Counted from the first letter of the stretch, positions 1-5,338 are shown. The stretch is DNA of 7,873 nucleotides from Treponema sp. (GCA_031258505.1 JAIRMT010000182.1:1-7873), one strand, 5' to 3'. Notes: generated by a model from the letters alone, not told the origin. A program made the numbers and translations.

Positions 1-18
1 GCGAAACTTTTTCTGGAA

Positions 19-108
19 GAACCGGATGCCGCGTACCTGCGGTACGAAAATTGGGCACGTCCGGGTCTGTGGGGGTTCCGGGCGGGCAACCGCCCGGTTC
101 TACCCGGC
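19..108 (+). mobile_element. Group II intron 3' end (domains V and VI), degenerate
   Basis: The segment reads like the last part of a bacterial group II intron RNA. Bases 19-30 (GAACCGGATGCC) pair with 53-67 (GGGCACGTCCGGGTC), leaving the dinucleotide bulge typical of domain V. If bases 31-45 are removed, 19-67 is exactly 34 nt, the normal domain V length. Domain VI follows the linker: 71-75 (GGGGG) faces 101-105 (TACCC) with A102 bulged, capped by a perfect 8-bp stem (78-85 with 90-97) and a GCAA loop. A102 sits 7 nt from a likely 3' end near 108, as expected for the branch-point A. Decay is suggested by the 15-bp self-complementary insert at 31-45 and by AAC where domain V normally has the AGC triad. 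The intron-encoded reverse transcriptase, if any, would lie left of the window. The identification rests on remembered consensus and structure. Confidence 0.6.
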
Positions 109-204
109 GGAGCAGCGGAAAAAGCGGCGCAGCATTGGGGTCATGGGCGCGCTTTTCCCTTCAACGGCGCTCCCCCTTCTTAGCTTGGCGTGTGTCTGGC
201 ACTC

Positions 205-222
205 AGCCGCCACACAGCGGCT
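205..222 (-). terminator. Hairpin over the ABC-F stop codon, possible 3' end structure
   Basis: AGCCGC (205-210) and GCGGCT (217-222) form a perfect 6-bp stem with a 6-nt loop overlapping the TAG stop of the minus-strand ABC-F gene. No T-run follows on the minus strand, so it is not a classical intrinsic terminator. It may simply mark the end of that transcript or protect it. Bases 109-204, between the intron-like segment and this hairpin, hold nothing else I recognise. Confidence 0.25.
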
Positions 223-1849
223 AGATGTGGAGACGTTCAGCGTGGTGATAGGCTTCGGCGCGGAGCGCCTTGACCGAGGCGTCGACAAGGTAATCGTCAA
301 AGGGCATCATACGGTCAATAAGACCACTGGGGATGATTTCAACGATGCGGTTAGCGACTGAATTGACGAATTCGTGGTCATGGGAATTGAACAGTACCAC
401 GCCGGGGAATGCGGCAAGGCCATCGTTGAGCGCGCTTATGCTTTCAAGGTCAAGGTGATTGGTCGGTTCGTCCAGAATCAGCACATTTGCGCCGGAAAGC
501 ATCATGCGCGAAAGCATACAGCGAACCTTTTCGCCGCCGGAGAGGACGTTTACCGGCTTCAGAGCCTCATCTCCTGAAAAAAGCATACGCCCTAGGAAGC
601 CGCGCACATAGGTGTCGTCCTGATTTGGCGAATATTGCTTCAACCAATCCACTATTGATAGGTCTGAATTGAAAAAACCGGAGTTTTCCTTGGGGTAATA
701 GGAAAATGTGGTAGTCTGACCCCAGTAGAACGCGCCGGAAACCGGCTGGATAATCCCGCTTATAAGGTCAAAGAGCGCGGTTTTGGCCTGATGCTCAATG
801 CCCACAAAGGCGATCTTATCCCCCTTGTTCACGATGAGAGAAAATTCTTGCAAGCCGGCGGATTCTTCGGCAGACAGCTTCTCGATCCTGAGAACATTGT
901 TCCCGATCTCCCGTTCCGGCTTGAAGCCAACGTAAGGGAACTTCCGGCTGGTAACTGTGATGTTTTCAAGGTCGAGCTTTTCAAGCACTTTTTTACGACT
1001 CGTGGCCTGCCTGCTCTTGGAGGCGTTGGACGCAAAGCGCTGGATAAACTCTCTGAGGTCTTTGGCTTTTTCCTCCCGCTTTTTAAGCTGGTCTCGCGCC
1101 TGTTTCTGGAGCATCTGGCTCATCTGATACCAGAAATCGTAGTTACCCGAATAGAGCGTAATCTTGCCGAAGTCAATGTCGCAGGTATGGGTACAGACCG
1201 CGTTGAGGAAGTGCCGGTCGTGGCTGACCACGATGACAGTATTGGGAAAATCGATGAGGAAGTCTTCCAGCCATGCGATTGACTCAAGGTCAAGGCCGTT
1301 GGTTGGCTCGTCAAGTAAAAGTATGTCGGGATTACCGAAAAGCGCCTGGGCGAGCAGCACCCGTACTTTGCGGGTTTCGTCCAGTTCAGCCATTGTCTTC
1401 CCGTGATCAGCCTCATCAAGCCCCAGTCCAGAGAGCAGTTGGCTGGCCTGAGCCTCAGCTTCCCAACCTCCCAGATCGGCGAAGTCCGCCTCAAGCTCGC
1501 TTGCCCTCATTCCGTCTTCCTCAGAGAAGTTTTCTTTGGCATAGACGGCTTCGCGTTCCTTCTGTATGGCGTAGAGCTTGGGATAGCCCATAATCACGGT
1601 TTCAAGCACCGGATACTCTTCAAAAGCAAAGTGATCCTGCCTCAAAACCGCGATACGCTGGCCCGAACTGACGGAGATTTCGCCCTTATCGTGTTCCATG
1701 TCGCCGGAAAGTATGTTGAGAAACGTGGACTTGCCTGACCCGTTCGCGCCAATGATCCCGTAACAGTTGCCCGGGGTGAATTTGAGGTTAACATCCTTGA
1801 AAAGCGTCCGCTCCCCAAATACAAGACTCATATCGGTAATAGTTATCAT
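221..1849 (-). CDS. ybiT: ABC-F family ATPase, YbiT/YkpA-like
   Basis: This 542-residue soluble protein has two ATP-binding cassettes in tandem and no membrane segments, as in ABC-F proteins, which act on ribosomes rather than as transporters. The first cassette has Walker A GANGSGKS (34-41), Walker B plus catalytic Glu ILLLDEPTN (176-184) and a switch His in SHD (209-211). The charged linker (about 240-300) is the P-site tRNA interaction motif region. The second cassette has LSGGEK (436-441), LILDEPTN (457-464) and SHD (489-491). Two motifs are degenerate. The first-cassette signature reads MAELDETRK rather than LSGGQ, and the second Walker A reads GIEHQAKT (350-357), with Ala for the last Gly. 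Similar degeneracy is, from memory, common in the YbiT branch. Length matches E. coli YbiT (about 530). The ATG at 1849 begins a family-typical N-terminus but has no clear Shine-Dalgarno. A translation role is inferred; nothing points to antibiotic resistance. Confidence 0.9.
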   Translation of the reverse strand: MITITDMSLVFGERTLFKDVNLKFTPGNCYGIIGANGSGKSTFLNILSGDMEHDKGEISVSSGQRIAVLRQDHFAFEEYPVLETVIMGYPKLYAIQKEREAVYAKENFSEEDGMRASELEADFADLGGWEAEAQASQLLSGLGLDEADHGKTMAELDETRKVRVLLAQALFGNPDILLLDEPTNGLDLESIAWLEDFLIDFPNTVIVVSHDRHFLNAVCTHTCDIDFGKITLYSGNYDFWYQMSQMLQKQARDQLKKREEKAKDLREFIQRFASNASKSRQATSRKKVLEKLDLENITVTSRKFPYVGFKPEREIGNNVLRIEKLSAEESAGLQEFSLIVNKGDKIAFVGIEHQAKTALFDLISGIIQPVSGAFYWGQTTTFSYYPKENSGFFNSDLSIVDWLKQYSPNQDDTYVRGFLGRMLFSGDEALKPVNVLSGGEKVRCMLSRMMLSGANVLILDEPTNHLDLESISALNDGLAAFPGVVLFNSHDHEFVNSVANRIVEIIPSGLIDRMMPFDDYLVDASVKALRAEAYHHAERLHI

Positions 1850-1876
1850 ATATTACAAAAAGGTAGTCAGGAGAGG

Positions 1877-1918
1877 GTAAGCCTGTCAATAGTGTCGCTG
1901 CAATATTGGCTGGCTTAC
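1877..1918 (-). promoter_or_regulatory. Long stem-loop in the ABC-F upstream region
   Basis: GTAAGCC (1877-1883) is the exact inverse of GGCTTAC (1912-1918). Inside it CAATA (1887-1891) is the inverse of TATTG (1904-1908). The three bases between the arms add one G-C and one G-U pair, giving a 15-position stem with one mismatch and a 12-nt loop. It lies 28 bp upstream of the ABC-F ATG and would be in its leader if transcription starts further up. A TTGACA (minus strand, 1884-1889) sits in the right arm with only a weak -10 18 bp downstream (1860-1865), so whether this is an RNA structure or an operator over a promoter is open. No U-run follows it directly. Confidence 0.45.
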
Positions 1919-2072
1919 TCGACAAAAGGTGGGCGTATAGGGTAAGATTCAGATAAAGAATCCCCGTCCCAAAAGGTAGGGTTAAACCCTCATTGTGAGA
2001 AAGGAATATGGGCATGCTTGATACAAGCGCGTGGATTGCAACAGATAAACAAACGTAAAGGCGGTATATATT

Positions 2073-2666
2073 ATGGAGCCTATCATCTTGGCATCTGGTT
2101 CCCTAAGGAGGCAGGAGTTTTTTCGTCTCCTTGACTTACCATTCAACATCATGCCAGCGCTTATAGATGAAAACTACGAGGATGCGACCGATCCTCGCGG
2201 GATAGCCGAAGACATGGCGCTGAAAAAGGTTAACAAAATTCTCGACCTGTTCAAAACCGGTATGCCGCCGTGGATCTGCGGGGCAGACACGATCATTTCA
2301 GTTGACGGAATTATCTTCGGCAAGCCAAAAGACCGCGACGACGCTAAACGTATGTTGACGGCTTTGCAGGGCAGGAAGCATGACGTGGTAACCGCAATCG
2401 CCCTTTACAATGGAAAAAATCGTTCCACTGATTCCCGAACCGTAGTCAGCACGGTAACATTCGCGCCGGTTTCCGAGGGGGAAATCGAGTGGTATCTCAA
2501 CACCGGTGAATGGCAGGGCATAGCCGGCGCGTACAAGATACAAGGACTTGCCGGCTGTTATATATCCGAGATCAACGGTTCATACAGTTCTATCGTAGGC
2601 TTGCCTATTCGTGAATTCTATGTCATGTTAAGGGAAAGTGGTTATCCTTACGGGGGCAATCAATAG
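2073..2666 (+). CDS. maf: Maf-like nucleotide pyrophosphatase
   Basis: This 197-residue protein is of normal length for the Maf/YhdE family, which hydrolyses (d)NTPs, including non-canonical or modified ones, to the monophosphate and pyrophosphate. The family is tied to septum inhibition and nucleotide-pool cleaning. The N-terminal substrate-loop motif SGSLRR (8-13) follows MEPIILA. ICGADTI (68-74) carries the Asp thought to be catalytic. GKPKD (83-87), GRKHDVVT (100-107), AGAYKIQG (151-158) and SYSSIVGLP (170-178) are the remaining signatures. The residue before AGAY is Ile (150), where many homologues have Lys. The ATG is supported by AAAGGCGG eight bases upstream and by the family-typical first residues. 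It is divergent from the ABC-F gene and 149 bp ahead of rpsB, from which hairpins separate it, so it is probably its own unit. Whether it prefers dTTP/UTP or modified bases cannot be told here. I see no convincing promoter. Confidence 0.93.
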   Translation: MEPIILASGSLRRQEFFRLLDLPFNIMPALIDENYEDATDPRGIAEDMALKKVNKILDLFKTGMPPWICGADTIISVDGIIFGKPKDRDDAKRMLTALQGRKHDVVTAIALYNGKNRSTDSRTVVSTVTFAPVSEGEIEWYLNTGEWQGIAGAYKIQGLAGCYISEINGSYSSIVGLPIREFYVMLRESGYPYGGNQ

Positions 2667-2696
2667 GAATCAACGGTTCACGAGAACCGATGTTCC
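2666..2696 (+). terminator. Hairpin at the maf stop codon, possible terminator
   Basis: CGGTTC (2674-2679) and GAACCG (2684-2689) form a perfect stem around an ACGA loop. Outside it CA/TG and GGAA (2666-2669)/TTCC (2693-2696) extend the pairing to about 12 bp with one bulge and one A-A mismatch. It starts on the last base of the maf stop codon. The following bases are TTAAACAA rather than a long T-run, so termination strength is uncertain. Confidence 0.4.
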
Positions 2697-2704
2697 TTAA
2701 ACAA

Positions 2705-2800
2705 GGCTGGCGTTGCCAGTCAATCAATTTCCACCGCGCAGGCGTACAGCGCCCCGACGCGGTGAGATAAAGGGAAGGCGCCGCGCTGACAAAAGCGCGG
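2705..2800 (+). promoter_or_regulatory. rpsB leader with three consecutive hairpins
   Basis: Three perfect or nested inverted repeats lie in the 110 bases ahead of rpsB. The first is GGCTGGC/GCCAGTC (2705-2711 with 2715-2721, one wobble, 3-nt loop). The second is CACCGCG/CGCGGTG (2732-2738 with 2758-2764), enclosing GGCG/CGCC (2741-2744 with 2750-2753). The third is CCGCGC/GCGCGG (2781-2786 with 2795-2800, 8-nt loop), ending four bases before the GGGAGG Shine-Dalgarno (2805-2810). S2 leaders in other bacteria are known to form structures bound by S2 that repress rpsB-tsf. Autoregulation here is an inference from position and structure, and I did not match the sequence to a known leader family. 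No T-run follows any hairpin. Confidence 0.5.
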
Positions 2801-2815
2801 ACAAGGGAGGAAACT

Positions 2816-3715
2816 TTGGCAGTTGTAACGATGAAAAGCCTGCTTGAGTCAGGCGTACACTTCGGCCATCAGGTAAAGCGCTGGGACCCGCGGATGAAGA
2901 AGTACATCTTCGCGGAACGGAATGGGATTCACATCATTGATCTGCAAAAAACCATTCAGGCCAGCAAGGATGCCTACGACGCGGTTCGCAAAACCGTGGC
3001 CCAGGGCAAAACCGTGTTGTTTGTAGGTACCAAAAAACAGGCGCAGCAGGCAATACAAAAAGAAGCGGAGCGCTGCGGTATGTTCTATGTGAACAACCGC
3101 TGGCTCGGCGGTATGCTCACGAACTTTGTTACCATTAAGAAGTCCCTGCTTCGTCTTAAAAAGCTGGAAAAGATGGAAGTGGATGGGACTTTCGAAAACC
3201 TCACCAAAAAAGAAATCGCAGGACTTGGCAAGGAGCGCACTCGCCTCCAGAAAAACCTGGGCGGCATCAAGGACATGAAGGAGCTTCCGGGCATCCTTTT
3301 CATTATCGATACCCGCAAGGAAGCCATTGCCGTAACCGAAGCCCAGCGTATGGGAATCCCCATTGTCGCGGTGGTTGACACCAACTGTAACCCCGAAGGC
3401 ATCGACTATCCTATTCCGGGTAACGACGATGCGATTCGGGCGATCACGCTCTTCACCCAGATCGTGGCTAATTCAGTGGTGGAAGCGGATAACGAGGTCG
3501 GACTCCAGATCATCGAAAACCTGGGCGACGAGGATGAGGATATGGAAAACATCCTGACTGATGTTTCCATCAAAGAAGAGGATCGGGAGATTGACATTGC
3601 TTCCTATTCGTCAGAAGCGCCATTTGTTGTCGGCGTCAGTACGGAGACTCGTGAGGAACGCGAGGAAGAAGATGAGCTTCCGGTCGATGTTGACAAGGTC
3701 TATGACGAGGCATAA
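2816..3715 (+). CDS. rpsB: 30S ribosomal protein S2
   Basis: This 299-residue S2 binds late in small-subunit assembly at the back of the 30S head-body junction and is needed for S1 binding. The N-terminal segment MAVVTMKSLLESGVHFGHQ (1-19), RRNGIHIIDLQKT-like residues (35-46), VNNRWLGGMLTN (92-103) and the segment around TRKEAIAVTEA (167-177) are hallmark S2 sequence. Family length is about 240-260. The excess is a C-terminal tail (about 236-299) with roughly 25 Asp/Glu against about 5 Lys/Arg, a long acidic extension also remembered in treponemal S2. The start is TTG at 2816, chosen because GGGAGG lies five bases upstream and the family N-terminus begins there; the next Met (residue 6) would cut conserved sequence. 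It is co-transcribed with tsf, 23 bp downstream. Confidence 0.98.
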   Translation: MAVVTMKSLLESGVHFGHQVKRWDPRMKKYIFAERNGIHIIDLQKTIQASKDAYDAVRKTVAQGKTVLFVGTKKQAQQAIQKEAERCGMFYVNNRWLGGMLTNFVTIKKSLLRLKKLEKMEVDGTFENLTKKEIAGLGKERTRLQKNLGGIKDMKELPGILFIIDTRKEAIAVTEAQRMGIPIVAVVDTNCNPEGIDYPIPGNDDAIRAITLFTQIVANSVVEADNEVGLQIIENLGDEDEDMENILTDVSIKEEDREIDIASYSSEAPFVVGVSTETREEREEEDELPVDVDKVYDEA

Positions 3716-3738
3716 ACAAGCACAGAGGAGGAGATTAT

Positions 3739-4590
3739 ATGGCGACTATCAGCGCGGCTGATGTAAAGCGGCTTCGGGAAAAGACCGGAGCCGGCATGAT
3801 GGAATGTAAAAACGCTCTTGTTGAAACTGACGGCGATTTTGATAAGGCGGAAAAGCTTCTTAAAGAAAAGGGGCTTGCGGCAGTAGAAAAACGCTCGAAT
3901 CGGGCAACCAACGAGGGTAAGGTCTTTATTAAGACAAAGGACAACACAGCGGTTCTCGTGGAACTGGCGGCTGAAACCGATTTTGTAGCCCGTAACCCTG
4001 AGTTCATCGCTCTGGGCGGCGCCATTGCTGACCGCGTCCTCGAAAAGGGCTATACCAGCGTTAATGAGGAACTCTCCGGCATGGTAACAGACCTGGCAAC
4101 CAAGATTCGGGAAAACATGGGCTTAAAGCGGATGCAGCTTATCAAAGCCGAAGCCAATGAGGGCCTCGCCGAGTACATACACGGAGAGGGCAGTATCGGC
4201 GTGGTGGTGAAGCTCGCGGTTGACAAGCCAGAGCTTCTCGCGCAGGAGGCGTTCAAGGAACTGGCGCACGGACTCGCCATGCACATTGCATGGGCAAACC
4301 CGCTCGTCATTGACCGGAACCAGCTCGACGCGGCTTTTATCGCTGAACAGGAAGAAATCTTCCGCAAACAGATGGAAGCTGACGAAAACCTCAAGGGGAA
4401 ACCGGCGGCAGCCCTCGACAACATCCTCAAGGGCAAGATATCAAAGTATCTCAAGAGCCTCTGCCTGCTCGATCAAGGCTATGTCAAGGATGAAAAGCGC
4501 GCGGTTGCTCAGATACTTGCCGACTGCGGCAAAGAGCTTGGCGCAACACTGACCATAAGCGGCTATGTGTATTTCAAGGTAGGACAGTAA
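3739..4590 (+). CDS. tsf: Elongation factor Ts
   Basis: EF-Ts (283 residues) exchanges GDP for GTP on EF-Tu in the cytoplasm. The N-terminal UBA-like domain (about 1-50) contains LREKTGAGMMECKNAL (12-27), and the EF-Tu-contacting core motif TDFVARN is at 80-86. The two-part C-terminal dimerisation region follows, ending with the typical YFKVGQ. Length is normal for the full-size bacterial form. ATG at 3739 follows GAGGAGGAG with good spacing, 23 bp after rpsB, and the two are the standard ribosomal operon pair. The usual next gene, frr in spirochaetes, does not follow directly: a 21-bp repeat array begins 10 bases after the stop codon, and no ordinary terminator separates them. The bases around the stop codon resemble a degenerate copy of the repeat unit. 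Confidence 0.98.
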   Translation: MATISAADVKRLREKTGAGMMECKNALVETDGDFDKAEKLLKEKGLAAVEKRSNRATNEGKVFIKTKDNTAVLVELAAETDFVARNPEFIALGGAIADRVLEKGYTSVNEELSGMVTDLATKIRENMGLKRMQLIKAEANEGLAEYIHGEGSIGVVVKLAVDKPELLAQEAFKELAHGLAMHIAWANPLVIDRNQLDAAFIAEQEEIFRKQMEADENLKGKPAAALDNILKGKISKYLKSLCLLDQGYVKDEKRAVAQILADCGKELGATLTISGYVYFKVGQ

Positions 4591-4600
4591 ATACTCTTTG

Positions 4601-4810
4601 GTCAGTGAATACCGGTATTCGGTTAGTGAATACTGGTATTGAGTTAGTGAATACCAGTATTCGGTCAATGAATACTGGTATTGAGCCAGTGAATACTGGT
4701 ATTGAGTTAGTGAATACCAGTATTCGGTTAGTGAATACCGGTATTGAGTCAATGAATACCAGTATTCGGTCAGTGAATACCAATATTCGGTCAGTGAATA
4801 CCGGTATTGA
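4601..4810 (+). repeat. Ten tandem 21-bp palindromic repeats downstream of tsf
   Basis: Ten uninterrupted units begin at 4601, 4622, 4643, 4664, 4685, 4706, 4727, 4748, 4769 and 4790. The consensus is GTYARTGAATAC followed by YRGTATTSR. TGAATAC (unit positions 6-12) and TATT (16-19) are invariant. Each unit centres on a perfect or near-perfect 14-bp palindrome, GAATACCGGTATTC in unit 1. Centre variants are CCGG (units 1, 7, 10), CTGG (2, 4, 5), CCAG (3, 6, 8) and CCAA (9). Positions 20-21 are either CG or GA. With GA and a following TCAAT (units 7-8) a second palindrome, ATTGAGTCAAT, spans the unit boundary. Only GTCAG of an eleventh unit follows. The 21-bp period is close to two helical turns, putting all sites on one DNA face, and equals seven codons, leaving several frames open. 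Role unknown: a protein-binding array, an RNA 3'-end structure or a neutral minisatellite are all possible. Confidence 0.97.
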
Positions 4811-4820
4811 GTCAGCCTTG

Positions 4821-4886
4821 ATAGGGAATTGGCGGCTGTAACATACACTGTAGGGCTGTAACTGATACTGTAACTCTTTTCCCTAT
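4821..4886 (+). repeat. 8-bp inverted repeat enclosing two 20-bp direct repeats
   Basis: ATAGGGAA (4821-4828) is the exact inverse of TTCCCTAT (4879-4886). Between them lie two adjacent 20-bp copies, 4834-4853 and 4854-4873, identical at 16 of 20 positions and sharing GGCTGTAAC and ACTGTA. The segment starts 10 bases after the 21-bp array ends. It could be a small structured element or a worn duplication; I recognise no family. Confidence 0.55.
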
Positions 4887-5100
4887 ACTGATAGAACGCG
4901 AAAGCGCAGGGCGCGGGTCGAAAGCCTATTCATTGCCAAGTGAGAAAAGGCGTTTTTACAACGCCGCCTTAAAAACACTGCCCCTGCCGCTGCTCTCAGC
5001 GCTAAGGCTTCCCCCATGGCATGGACAATGGCAGGCGGCTATGCTTATCCTATTCCTGACCCGCCAGTGTTGCGGCTGCGCGATTTATCGGTAGGATTTT
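4887..5100. other. Unassigned intergenic stretch, no gene recognised
   Basis: No reading frame here looks like a real gene: the frames are short, lack ribosome binding sites and match nothing I know. It is GC-rich in the middle and has small inverted repeats, such as CGCTG/CAGCG (4988-4992 with 4997-5001, 4-nt loop), CTGCC/GGCAG (4984-4988 with 5030-5034) and CCGC/GCGG around 5062-5076. A structured RNA is possible, but none of the common housekeeping RNAs is recognisable on either strand. Confidence 0.35.
4942..4965 (-). terminator. Possible intrinsic terminator, minus strand
   Basis: On the minus strand GGCGTT (4965-4960) and AACGCC (4954-4949) form a 6-bp stem with a 5-nt loop, followed directly by TTTTCTC (4948-4942). 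That is a passable intrinsic terminator for leftward transcription. No recognisable minus-strand gene lies between 4966 and 5371, so it may end an unseen small RNA or antisense transcript, or be coincidental. Confidence 0.4.
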
Positions 5101-5112
5101 TTATCTTGTAGC

Positions 5113-5142
5113 TTGCATAATACAAGCGGCTGGCGTTATACT
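5113..5142 (+). promoter_or_regulatory. Candidate sigma-70 promoter for frr-uppS-cdsA
   Basis: TTGCAT (5113-5118) and TATACT (5137-5142) are separated by 18 bp. The -10 matches five of six consensus bases, while the -35 matches only the leading TTG. Initiation near 5149 would give a leader of about 220 nt containing the 68-bp repeat, the 5235-5265 hairpin and the 5310-5327 hairpin. A separate promoter is plausible because the 781-bp gap detaches frr from rpsB-tsf. Confidence 0.35.
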
Positions 5143-5154
5143 CAGTCTTATACC

Positions 5155-5222
5155 GTGGAACATACGGGAATTGTGGCAATCTTGCCGAATGTTTGTGGAG
5201 CTACCGTAAAACTGGAGAGCAT
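5155..5222 (+). repeat. 68-bp dispersed repeat, copy A
   Basis: This segment matches the reverse complement of 7585-7652 at 57 of 68 positions without gaps (84%), including an unbroken 14-bp run GGCAATCTTGCCGA. The run contains a small palindrome, GGCAATCTTGCC. Most differences are transitions. One frame, with HTGI and AILPN shared by both copies, differs mostly by silent or conservative changes, which hints at past coding, but no open gene remains. Weak similarity may extend some 25 bp upstream. Family unknown. Confidence 0.9.
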
Positions 5223-5234
5223 GGCTTGGAAGCA

Positions 5235-5265
5235 TTGTAAAAGCTCCTGAGAGGGAGTTTTGCAA
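5235..5265 (+). terminator. 12-bp hairpin with A- and T-runs, possible bidirectional terminator
   Basis: TTGTAAAA (5235-5242), a bulged G, and CTCC (5244-5247) pair with GGAG (5254-5257), TTTT (5258-5261) and GCAA (5262-5265), giving about 12 bp with one wobble and a 6-nt loop. The T-run is inside the stem's 3' arm, so it can be drawn as a terminator in either direction. It lies between the candidate promoter and frr and so could also act as an attenuator. Confidence 0.35.
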
Positions 5266-5289
5266 AAACCAAGTTACGCGCTCTGGCGT

Positions 5290-5338
5290 GTATTGTCGAA
5301 GCAAGAATTCACCGCCTTTAGGCGGTGGGGCTTGTCAA
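5290..5338 (+). mobile_element. Possible IS200/IS605-type right-end remnant
   Basis: CACCGCC (5310-5316) and GGCGGTG (5321-5327) form a perfect 7-bp stem with a TTTA loop, extendable by two T-G wobbles, followed by GGGCTTGTCAA. This layout, an AATTCACCGCC-type subterminal hairpin followed by GGGG and a TCAA-like end, resembles the 3' end of IS200/IS605-group elements, where the tnpB 3' end and its guide RNA overlap. The in-frame peptide SKNSPPLGGGACQG (residues 5-18 of the frame opening at 5288) resembles TnpB-style C-terminal tails as I remember them. No tnpA or tnpB body is present, so at most this is a short remnant. It ends 33 bp before frr. Confidence 0.4.

Noticed and set aside
1..183. 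60-codon frame open from the left edge
   Set aside because: It runs through the intron-like domains V and VI in a GC-rich stretch where all plus frames are open; no family resemblance.
791..1282. 163-codon plus-strand reading frame
   Set aside because: It is an antisense shadow of the ABC-F gene.
1860..1889. TTGACA-based promoter for the ABC-F gene
   Set aside because: The matching -10 (TACCTT) is weak, and the box lies in an arm of the stem-loop, so it is noted but not called.
4601..4810. CRISPR array
   Set aside because: Units are contiguous 21-bp repeats with no variable spacers, no leader and no cas genes.
4605..4841. 78-codon plus-strand reading frame through the array
   Set aside because: It begins at a GTG inside the first repeat, has no ribosome binding site, and its length is a by-product of the 21-bp period.
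4441..4848. 135-codon minus-strand reading frame through the array and tsf 3' end
   Set aside because: It has a GTG start, no ribosome binding site and overlaps tsf antisense; low-complexity repeat translation. Mentioned as a finding only for completeness.
4887..5100. Signal recognition particle RNA, tmRNA, RNase P RNA or tRNA in the gap
   Set aside because: None of their conserved cores or cloverleaf patterns could be found on either strand.
5101..5304. 67-codon minus-strand reading frame upstream of frr
   Set aside because: It has no ribosome binding site and runs through the dispersed repeat and hairpin; no recognisable protein character.
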